Assembly (NCBI GenBank): GCA_019693395.1
Contig: JAAMXP010003395.1
Coordinates: forward strand, 2,339-17,626
Direction of reading: 5' to 3'
DNA length: 15,288 nt
Source: Ettlia oleoabundans
Lineage: Eukaryota; Chlorophyta; Chlorophyceae; Chlamydomonadales
The translations under genes were made by a program, and so were the position numbers. Below the pieces are notes generated by a model. That model was given only the letters and a program-made list of their open reading frames with translations, was not told where the DNA came from and ran no database searches. This document shows, one piece after another, positions 1 to 9,300 of the stretch. Positions within the stretch are counted from its first letter, which is position 1, and every line of letters begins with the position of its first letter.

Positions 1-117
1 CTCTTCCCTGCTGCTCCGCGTCCTGCACTTTTCGGGCGATGCTGCTGCTGACCCACAGCCCCTTCCCTTGGTATCCTTGGCCATCACATCTCACTCTCAT
101 CACTTCCACCCCTGCAG
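1..117 (+). other. 3' part of an intron in the TPR gene
   Basis: The sequence left of the acceptor at 116-117 lacks TPR coding signal and is pyrimidine-rich toward its end (TCACTTCCACCCCTGCAG), as expected for the end of a GT-AG intron. An apparent reading frame from 68 into the exon is accidental. Confidence 0.6.
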
Positions 118-418
118 GGCGCTCGAGCTGGAGCCTGGCATAGTGGCGGCGCTGAACAACCGAGCCATGGCCCGCATCAAGCTGCAGCAGTGGGCGGAGG
201 CAGAGGCAGACTGCTCTGCAGTGCTTGCAGCGGAGCCCAGAAATGTCAAGGCACTGCTGCGGCGTGCAACATCTGCGGCTGCGCTGGGGCGGCAGGAAGC
301 GGCAGCAGAGGATTGGCGCGCGGTTTTGGCGATCGAGCCGCGGAACAAGGAGGCGGCAGCAGGACTGGCGGGGCTGGAGCAGGCGCAGGAGGAGCAGCAG
401 GCAGAGCAGCAGGGATAG
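118..418 (+). CDS. TPR-repeat protein, last exon only (partial)
   Basis: This is the 3' terminal exon of a tetratricopeptide-repeat protein; the rest lies left of the window. The exon opens after a CCCCTGCAG acceptor (ends 117). The first base completes a split codon, which would be Lys if the previous exon ends in AA, giving the usual TPR helix start KALELEPG. It encodes 99 further residues and ends at TAG 416-418. Two TPR units are visible: NNRAMARIKLQQWAEAEADC followed by AEPRN, and VKALLRRATSAAALGRQEAA followed by IEPRN. A Gln/Glu-rich tail follows. The spacing and the NVKALLRRA signature resemble the TPR domains of RPAP3, SPAG1, TOM34 and UNC45, which bind Hsp90/Hsp70 C-termini. That role is inference, since only about two repeats are in view. 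Confidence 0.85.
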
Positions 419-819
419 CCCTATGGCCCTAGCTAGGCTGTTCACAGTAATAGCTTGTGCTGTCTACCTGAGCCTTTGAATGCAGCAATCCCGGGACGTT
501 TGTGTTGCATTACCTGCCCCTACTTAAGTGCTGCGAAAAACTATAGTCGCCCAGGCAAGCATCAACACGCAGCAGGGGAGGTGACGCAGCAGTACTTGAG
601 GATGCGACGGCATGTGGTGCACGCTGAGGTGGTACTCGTCAGCCAAGCCGGAGGAGAGGCGTGCCAGGCACCTTGCAACGACCCCGGTCTCGGCGCCCCG
701 ACATAATTGAAATAGAAGCCGATCAAGCTTTCTGGGCGCTTCCCAGCCCACAGCCCCAGCGCCGACCGGGTCCCTCCTGGCGAACAAGGGGGGGGACCTG
801 GTCTTCTCATGCGACGAAC
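419..819. other. Intergenic: TPR 3' flank and hydrolase promoter/5' UTR
   Basis: About 400 nt without a supported gene. The left part must hold the 3' UTR of the TPR gene and the right part the promoter and leader of the SGNH hydrolase. I see no TGTAA polyadenylation motif, no clear TATA box and no repeat. The short open frames here have no family resemblance. Confidence 0.5.
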
Positions 820-2896
820 ATGTCGCTGATACCTACCCGGCTAACGCTGACCCTGCTAGGTGAGTGCCGGCACAAGCCTTTACGCGGGGGCAGTGGCAAT
901 TTACCGCGATACTCGCACGTGTTGACTATACTTGCCCAAACGGCTGCGCCAGCGGGTGTTGTGAGCGCCGAAATGGCGCCTAAAAAAATGGTCCTGCCCG
1001 CCGGCGGCAACTCCCACTGCTGCGCCACCCCCTGCCTTTTTAGCTGCAGCGTGTCTGGCAGCCTGCGTGCCAGCAGCAGCAGCGGCCGACGATCTGGGCC
1101 CCTACCCTGGACCGGTGCCTCGTCACGACGCCTACGATGGGCAATGGACGGCCTGCCATCAGAACCTGAGCGCGGAGGTCTTGGCTTCAGATGGGGAGCC
1201 GCCAGGCGGCGGCTTGGACCTCCTTTTCCTCGGCGACAGCATCACAGAGTTCTGGAGGGGCACCTCCCGCTGCCGTCCTAGCTGCCCAGAATGCGAGGGT
1301 ATTCCAGAGGTGTTCGCCCGCTACTTTGGCGAAGGGCGTGGCTGGCGCGCCTTTGCGGCGGGCATCCCAAGGGACCAAACCGCCAACCTGCTCTGGCGGC
1401 TGATGAATGGAGAAATGCCGCAGATAAACCACGTGAGAAGGAGTGCTGTTGGTTGATCTTGCACCAGCAATGTGCTACAGGAAACCGTGTGGGTTGCGTG
1501 GTGCCATGTGGGGTGCATGCTGGTGCTGGGGCAGCCTTTGCAGTCACGCAGAAGTTGTTGCCGCTGCTGTGCCGCTGCTGCTGCTGGCTTGGGCGAAGGC
1601 TTTTACCAGGTGGTTACTGGTCCTTGCCTGGGTAACCAAGCAAATGGCCGGGCAATAACCACAGTTTTGCACAACATGCACTGCCCCCTCTCACACGTGC
1701 AGCCAAAGGTGGTGGTGCTGCTGATCGGCACAAACGACTTGAGTGCTGCCTACGACCCCACCGATAGTGAGACAGAGTCAAACATCCGACAAACGGCACC
1801 AGGAGTGGTGTCCAGGTGATCGATTGCAGAACATGGGGGCACGAATGAGGGGTGGGCAGCCCAACATACCGTGTATGCAGTCGTGTATGGTGCAGGCGTG
1901 GCATGGCATGGCATTGCATGGCAAGTGCGCATTGTGGCTGCTTGGGATGGAATCCGATATGCCTGCCTAGCTGGCACTGTGGGCTCAGGGCCTGGGGCCT
2001 TTTTCGGTCACAGCACACTGCTGTCAAGCAGGAAGGAGCCAGTCTTCAGCTCACCAAACCACCCAGTTGCCTCTTGAAACCCACCACCCACCAGTTGCCC
2101 ACCATGTTATGTATCAACTCACCTGCCCGGCATGCTGCAGGCTACGCTGGCTGCTGTGCCTCCTACGCAAGAATCTGCCTGGAAGCCGCATCGTTGCGAT
2201 GGGCCTGCTGCCCCGCGGTACCGGCAAGCCACCCCAGCCGTATGATTACAGCTGGCCTTCCGTGTATGCACGCTCTCAGCGCTTCATCAATGCCAAACTG
2301 AAGTGCGTCACTGTTTGAAGTTTATTGTTGGTGGGACATTGAGTGGTGCTGCAGTGTGGTGGGGTTTGGCCTGGTGCCAGCCAGGTTGATGGTACGACAG
2401 TACAGGCTGCTCCAGAAGTGGGCAGAGCAAGTGAAGGGGCATTGACCAAAGATCTAAGAAGCATCAGCGATGACAGCTAACCCCTGTTCATGCAGCCGGC
2501 AGCTCTTACTACTTCCCCTTGTCACCCTCTTGCCCACTCCGCCTTCCTTCTGGCCGCAGGAGCACAGCACGTGCACAGCGTGGTACTTACTACCGTTACT
2601 GTGGTGCCCCTTTCCTTACTGCCGACGGCGCCGCCATCAACTCCAGCTTGATGCCGGATGTCGCTCATCCCACAGCAGAGGGATTCGAGCTTCTGGCAGA
2701 TTGCCTTGATCCCCTGATCACGCGGCTGATGGCACAGCCAGACCTGCCAAGCGGCAACTCCAGCTCAGTGCTGGATGCAGCTCACTCTACAGCAGAGGGA
2801 TTCGAGCTTACGGGCGACTGCCTGGATCCCTTGATCGAGCGGCTGATGGCACAGCCAGACCTGCTGGCACCAAGCGGGTCGCGATGCCGCGCCTAG
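820..2896 (+). CDS. Secreted SGNH/GDSL hydrolase, PAF-acetylhydrolase-like
   Basis: A five-exon model, 344 aa: 820-859, 1050-1432, 1703-1815, 2141-2302, 2560-2896, with phase kept at all four junctions. The ATG at 820 was chosen because exons 1+2 join into a textbook signal peptide (MSLIPTRLTLTLLACLAACV, then an Ala-rich cleavage region near residue 26), so the enzyme is probably secreted or lumenal. SGNH blocks: LLFLGDSITEFW (Ser77), AAGIPRDQTANLLWRLMNGE (Gly118 region), VVVLLIGTNDL (Asn152), SRIVAMGLLPRG, and DxxH (Asp266/His269). The LLWRLMNGE, GTND and GLLPRG motifs match the PAF-AH Ib alpha-subunit type of SGNH esterase, which cleaves small ester or acetyl groups; the substrate is unknown. 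A Cys-rich insertion follows the GDS block (CRPSCPEC), which could form disulfides. The last exon repeats the catalytic DxxH block (Asp305/His308), giving a C-terminus longer than usual. Confidence 0.88.
1816..2140 (+). other. Intron 3 of the SGNH hydrolase, with a GCATG pentamer run
   Basis: This 325-nt intron runs from GTGATC to CTGCAG. It holds a short pentanucleotide repeat, GCATG with one variant unit, at 1901-1925. Open frames in it are not supported: the hydrolase reads across it as SR then RLRWLLCLLRKN in correct phase. Confidence 0.75.
2638..2871 (+). repeat. In-frame 117-nt tandem duplication in the hydrolase last exon
   Basis: Unit 1 is 2638-2754 and unit 2 is 2755-2871, exactly 117 nt (39 codons) apart. 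By eye the units are roughly 80-85% identical, with a fully matching stretch at the end (CTGATGGCACAGCCAGACCTG region). Both units keep Asp-x-x-His, TAEGFEL, DCLDPLI and RLMAQPDL. The divergence means the duplication is not an assembly stutter. Confidence 0.95.
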
Positions 2897-3303
2897 GTGG
2901 GTGCTTGACGTCCCTCGTCTGTCAGAGGTGCCTCGACGTGATGATGTTATTGCGTTTATATCGTTTATGCACGTGCTTCACTTGCAAGAATACCAGTTTT
3001 CCTTATGTGTACAAAACACTGTCCTTGCCTTCCTTTGAATCATTTATCCTCGTTTACAGCTTACATAGCCGCCGGTGCTCACGCTATGGATACAAACTAT
3101 TCAAACGGGCTGCTCGCCTGCTCCCAGAGACTTGCAATCTGCCTTTGCCAACACATGTTGACATCAACCAGCGCCCGCCACAGCACCCACAGCAGCGGAG
3201 GTTGCAACTCGTCCATGCGGTGCGGCAAGCAATTTACAACAGCACGGTGGGATCAAGTCGGCGGTTGAAGTTTTACTACGCCGCCGTTCGCGGCCAGGCC
3301 GCC
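2897..3303. other. Intergenic: hydrolase 3' flank and GT77 promoter/5' UTR
   Basis: 407 nt. The frame of the downstream GT77 gene happens to stay open through this whole stretch and into the hydrolase exon, but the translation has no domain resemblance. In-frame ATGs at 2884, 2941 and 2944 would give a longer N-terminus that displaces the membrane anchor. A TATA-like TTTATAT lies at 2955-2961, too weak to call a promoter. No TGTAA motif seen. Confidence 0.45.
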
Positions 3304-6300
3304 ATGCCGCGGTTCGCAGACGCCCTTGGGGCGGTTTTGATAGCGGCGCTCGCCAGCGCTGTGCTCGGACATTCACAAATTCCTTACCAGCGGGCTGAGC
3401 GCTTGGATCCGATCCATCGAGCAGGTGCAAATACGGGTGCCGCCAGGGATTCCGCCGTCTGGCGGCGCTACATGCAGCAGGCTGCCGGGCAGCAAAACTC
3501 ACAGCAGTTAGCACCAGAACAAGACCTGCAGCAACAGACTGTATACATGCAGCACTTAGATGGCACAAAACTCGAAGCCAGTGCAGCAACCACCGTAGCG
3601 ACCTCAGCGGGTGCGGGGTTGGGTGCACAGCAGCAGCAGCAGCGGCAGGGGCAGCAGCAGGATCAGCAGGAGCGACCACACAAGCAGGATCAGCAGACCC
3701 ACCAGCGGCAGCAGCCGCAACAGCAGCAGCCTGATGCTCAGCAGTTGCAAACTGTGCAACAGGCCATTCAACAGCTGCAGGATCAGCAGGTTCAGCAGCA
3801 GCAGCAGCAGCAGCAGCAACAGGTTGGGCTGCCACAGCAGCAACAGCAGGCTACATCGCAGCCGACGGGCGACAGCAACGCAACTGCTGTGGCAGCAGCG
3901 GCAGCAGCAGACCCATCCACAGCCGCCGCAGCTGCCACGAGGGTGCCGCTACGCTGCCCGGCGGTTTCGCGCGAGCTGTTTGCATCTCGGGCGGGCAATG
4001 GCGGCACCGTAATGATTTCTGTGATGAGCTTCGCCCAGTTTGACTTTGGCCTCAACTGGTTGCACTGGATCAAAGCAGCTGCCATTGACTACTACGTCAT
4101 AGCGGCAGCAGACGCGGGGACCTCACAGCGACTGGCGGAAGCTGGAGAGCCGTGTTTTGAGTGGATTGATGAAGAGGCGCCTAAGCTGGGTGAGCGGGTT
4201 GGTTGGTGCTGGATGGGTTGTGCTAGCAGAAATTGAGGGGTTCGATGATGGTTGGACGGTTGTATGGCATGTTGTCGATGCAGGTTGCTTGTATTGAACT
4301 GACTGGGCACGGGGAGGGCTTTGGCCAACCGCTACTTTGCTGGCAGCTGGCTGGGTATTATTGAGGCAAAGTGCCAATGTATTGATGGGATGTTCTGGTA
4401 TTGTGCTGCTTTTGCGCAGGCCTGGCATGGGGCCAGGAGGGCTGGCGTCGCATGACCTGGTCCAAAGTGAGCGCTGACTGAGACCCCTGTTGTTTGTGTG
4501 TGCTTAATCAACACGCGGCAGATACATGCACTTGCACACCACCTTACCAGCCAGCTGACCTTTATCAACTCTGCTGAAAACCTGCCTCAGGCTCCATGGC
4601 TGTGTTTTTGCTTTCAGAGTGCCATCCCGCCCCTAGCATGTTCCAGCAAACCACTCTAGCCCCCTATCTTGCTTCTTTTCTCCCCATCAACTAGTCGTCC
4701 GCCTCTTTGCTCCCTGTTCTCTCTCCCTGCAGGTGTTTGTACTGGCGGCGGTGGTGGACTATGGTTTCAACCTGGTGGTGTCAGATGTGGATGTGGTGTG
4801 GTTTCAGGACCCGCGACAGCTCCTGGCGGCGCACCCAAACGTCGGTGCGTGGTTCGGGGTGCCTGGGGCGGGGCATGGTGGGCAGCTTGTGGTTCAGCTG
4901 TGTGTTGTGTGTCAGTCAATGGCGACTCACCGTCTTGCTGTGAGGCCCGAGGTGCAGCAGGCGTGAAACGGCGGCGATGTGGGGGTAGGGATGTGGGCAG
5001 CACTGTGCGCCATGGCATGTGAAGGCAGTGACAAAATATTGATGCAGCATAAGCGTTGACTCGTGTGCAGTTTACCAGATGCTGCCGCTTGCATTTTTAA
5101 AGAAATTGCAGTCTTGCACATGGAATGACTGCTGTGCTTGCGTGGTTTGCAGACCTTATCTTTGGCCTCGATCACGGCTACAGCAGCAATGAGCCGGGAG
5201 ACGACGGGCTGGAGCGTGATTTCCACCCAAACTATGCAGACTACAACACAGGTGGGGGATCTTCTTCTGTGGCGAGGCGACCTGGAGGCGGGAGGCGGGC
5301 AGGCCAAGGCAGCCGCTGCCCAGCCAGCCAAGCACTCACACACACACACTCTTCCAGATCACCCCCTCCAGAACTTCAACTTGCACTTCACACCGCAGGT
5401 GTGTACACGCTAAGGTACAGCAAGAACGTGAGCGATTGGGCGCACGCTTGGGCCGCATATTTTCAAGAGTGCGACAGTCATGACCAGGTGGGTGTGCGGC
5501 TGTGTTCAAAGGAAACGACTGTGACCATTTTGTCGGATTTCGCGCGTGTTTGGCAGCAGGGTGGGAGGCTGGCTCGCTCACGAGTACGTGTGTACATACA
5601 CAAAGAGCGGGGGGGGTGGTTGTGGTGTGTGTGTGTGTGTGGGGGGGGGGGGCGGCGGCTTGCAGCCTTGGAGGTATTTAGCCCCCATCTTTGGCGGCTT
5701 GCAGCCTTGGAGGTATTTAGCCCCCATCTTTGCCCATGCAAAGCACAAGCCGACAGCTACACTGTCTGCTCACCCTGCTGCCCAACATCCAGGTGTGCTG
5801 CTACCGCCTCGTCCGCACGCCAGAGGGTGTGGGCCCACTGCCTGCGCCGCACCAGCGCATCTCCACTGCCTGGCACGGGCGCATACGCATGGCGGTGATG
5901 CCGGTCAGGTGGGTAGCTGCCGCACTGCCTAGCCACCTTGCGGCTGCCGTTGGCTCCTTGCCCACTCAGACGTGCAGCGGCGACCGCCCCTAGCTTGCTC
6001 GCATAGCAGCTTCCACCACAGTCACTCTTGACAGCTGGCATACAAACGGCGCAGCGCAGGGGGCATTACAACTAAAGCCTCCAGCACCCCCTGGCTTGCC
6101 TCCTTCACTCCCTGTTTGCAGCATCTTCCAGAGCGGCCACTCCCGCTTCGTCCAGCAACTGCACAAGGTGGGGAGCAGCACTGATGATGCTGGGTCTGCA
6201 CCGGAACAAGCCGCGTTTCCACAATCACCGCCGGTGGAGGAAGGATTGAATGCTGCTGCCGCTGCTGCTACGAATGGCCTGACAGCTGCAGCTTGCCTGA

Positions 6301-9300
6301 GGACGACAATCTGCCCTGCTTTGCCTGTGCCCATGCCCAATGCAGACCAAGCTTGTGGATCCTTATGTGGTGCATGCCACTTGGACATACAACGGCCTGG
6401 TGGGTGGGGCTGCTGGGGGCTTGGCTGCCTCGACTGCCGGGCTAGGCCAGGCCCGGCTAGGCTGGGTTGGTATCTATTGTACTGGATTTGCTCCCTGGCT
6501 GGGCTGGGCTGGCGGGTGGTGCTAGGTTGGGGGATGCTGGGCAATGTTGGACTGTGCATCTGCAGGGGCAGGCTTTGCTCAATTCATTTGCCAGTGCACT
6601 TGCCTGCATGGCTTGTCCAGACCCACCCTGCTCTCAGCACACACAGGGATGTATGTCGCCCACCTGAGGGCTGGGGCTTGTGTTAGAGCTGCTATACTTG
6701 CTTCGTTGCTGAACCCGTCAGAAAAGCATAGCCATCGTCTGGCTGCTGCTGTGGCTGCGACCCGATATTGCGTGCTACCCACCACGCAGGGTGGCAAGCG
6801 TGCGCGTCTGCGGGACATGGGTCTGTGGGTGGACCCTCCGGAGTACTATGGTGTGCCCAGCTTTGTTGCCGTGGACATAGATTGGGCTGAGGTGAGCTGC
6901 CTCCTGCTACAGCAAGGTGCTGTGTTTGGCTTAGTGATGATTCAACTGATGTGGGTAAATCTTCTGTCATCATACAGCCTGCAGGCAATGTCAAGCACTT
7001 GACGGACATGGCCTGCGCCTTAATATACGGCGTTTGACTTCTTGTTCGACCAAATGCCACTACCCTCCGGCCCCCGAGAGCTTTACCGCTGGCCAAGATC
7101 ACCTCCTAAATCCCACCCACACACCCACACACCCACCTCGTTGCTGTCTCCCCGTGGCTCCATTCAACCCTGCAGCCCCCCGACAGCTTCAACCGCTGGA
7201 ACGAGAATGAGGACATGGTTTCTTTCCACCTCACCACCCTGCGCCGTCAGCTTCAGCAGGCGTATGTGGGCATGGCGCTGGCGGTGGCAGCTAGCCGCCC
7301 CTTCATACTGCCTAAGGTAACTGGGCAGCCAAATTTGTTGTCTGTGCCTAAATGTTTTTTCCGGGGTGTGGCTTTGGGTGGTTGTGGTGTAGTGGAAGGC
7401 AAGGCAGCTTCACATGCATGTCAGATGATAGCGGCTGAATCGGTGTTGCTGGTGCTGGTTTCATATCTTTCATGTATTACAGCAGCTTCCCCCCTTCCCT
7501 CCCCCCTTACCTCATTGCCTCCGCACCCTCTTGCGCTGCCACAGTTCCAGTGTTTCTGCGAGAAAACTTGGTACGGTACGGTGCGGTGCCGCGTTTTTGA
7601 CGCCCAGGACTTCCCGCTGCCTGTCACATGGTGAGCCGAGGGGGACATGCGGTGCTGAGCTGGCAGCGTGGGGTGAGCAGGCTTACGGGGTGCTCAGCTG
7701 GCAAGGCTTGTGGGGCTGCCAGTTGCAAGCTGTCGTGGAAGTGCAGAGTTGGCAGGCGGGGGGCCTGAGCTGGCTGCATGGAGGGGGTCTGAGCTGTGGG
7801 GCAGCGTTCTGAGCTGGTGTGAGGGCGTAGCAGGAATTGGGGCGGGGCGGTTTAGCAGGGATGTGGTGCTGACCTGGCGATGGGGTGACCTGGCATGAGC
7901 TGGCTCAGGCAGAGGACGTGATCCGGCATATGGTTTTGCGCTGTCCCTGTTGAGGCAGTGAGGTAGCAGGGGCAACGGCTGTGGTGGGTAGTGCTATTGG
8001 GGATCAGGCTTGCTAACTAGGAGTGAGCTGGCATCAGGCCCATCAGGCAGTACACTTTGTTGCTTAAGATGTACTGCCTCTGCTGCTGCCCTGTGGTTCC
8101 GTACCGCAGTCCCACCGACTACCTCTTCCAGCCGGACAACTTTCTGGCAGATCCCGCTGCCCTGGGCCCTCCCCTTGATGTGAGGGAGCCGCCATTCCTG
8201 GAGCACCCCTCCACACCGGAGGCAGTAAAGGTACTGCTAGAACTGCATCTTCTGCAGTACAACTGTATTTCTGTATTGGAGAGGTGCTGAACGCGAGACC
8301 AAGCCTTGGAGATGATGTTATGCCTGTGTTCTGTCTGTACTGCAGTGGCGCTAGGGCGATGCCGGCCTTCCATCACCGACGTGCCTGCCTGTCCAGCGTG
8401 CCCTGCTGACCCCCCTCCCATGTTCCCCTGCCCACTTGTTGCTATTCTTGCCCGCTGCTTTGACTGCCCAGCAGAGCTCCGTGCTAATCATCCAGCCGTC
8501 CGCTGCCCTCAAGTGCCAGGACTGCGTGAAGGAGCAGAGAGGCATGGGTGGAAAGATGGTGAGGTTCCGCTGCGGGGCTGCCGGCTGCCATCAGCCTTCA
8601 TGACTGCCTGATAGCAAGCCCCTTGCTGCCGCTCAACCCCAGCCGCTGCTTACTCGGCAGTCTGTCCCTTGCAGCTTGACCATCGTAACTCCGTGATGTC
8701 GCGTCCTGGCGCCATGCATTATGGCGCATCCCGCTTACCCTCTCATTCATTGCAACCTTTCCTGCGATGCCACCCGCTGCTGCCTGACTGCTGCCACAAC
8801 GCTGGCCAACTGCACTGTTGATAGCCCAACCCGCAGCTGCCCATACCGCTGTACAACTGTGCCACTCTTGACGCTCCCTGCCTCTGCCCCAACCCCACCC
8901 CATGCCTTCCTCTGCCCCAACCCCGCCCCACACCTTGTTCTGCCCCAACCCCACCCCCCACTTTCCTCTGTGCCGCTTCGTCGCAGGTCCTGCTGGTGCC
9001 CCCTGCGCTGCCGTCAGCAGAGCTGATGCCGCTGCTCCACCCCTACCGCCACTACCGCGTGTGGCGCCTGAATTTCTCAGGGGTGGGGTCAATACAGCGT
9101 GCCTACGGCGGCTTTAGCGACCAGGCAGCCGCTGAGGCCTTTGACCGAAGGGTGGCGCGCATCATGACCACTTGGTGCTGCAGGTAAGCGGGCCGGTCGG
9201 GTCTGGCTAGCCGGAGGAACTGCTGGGTCGTAACTGAGTGGCTGGGCGGGTGGCTGGTTGGCTGCTCCATGGCTGAAAGCATTGGGAGCCAGCTATGGGG

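Noticed and set aside
661..1281. 206-codon plus-strand open frame upstream of and across the hydrolase start
   Set aside because: It reads the hydrolase exon in the wrong frame, runs through its intron and is Arg/Pro/Ser-rich, typical of GC-rich noise.
1067..1456. GTG start at 1067 for the hydrolase
   Set aside because: Splicing of 820-859 to 1050 in perfect phase gives an ATG and a full signal peptide; GTG is not expected as a eukaryotic start.
2884..3303. N-terminal extension of the GT77 frame back to 2884
   Set aside because: It overlaps the hydrolase coding exon, has no resemblance to any family and would bury the signal-anchor; the ATG at 3304 fits a type II Golgi enzyme.
3164..3843. 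Long Leu- and Ala-rich open frames on the minus strand
   Set aside because: They are the reverse reading of the CAG/GCA tract of the GT77 exon; no domain, no splice logic, pure composition effect.
4841..4844. GT at 4841 as donor of GT77 exon 3
   Set aside because: It would break the phase with the next exon (DLIFGLDHG); GTGCGT at 4845 keeps it.
8883..8966. CRISPR-like array
   Set aside because: Three direct 28-bp units with no spacers, inside a eukaryotic intron; a plain minisatellite. The same applies to 5654-5731.
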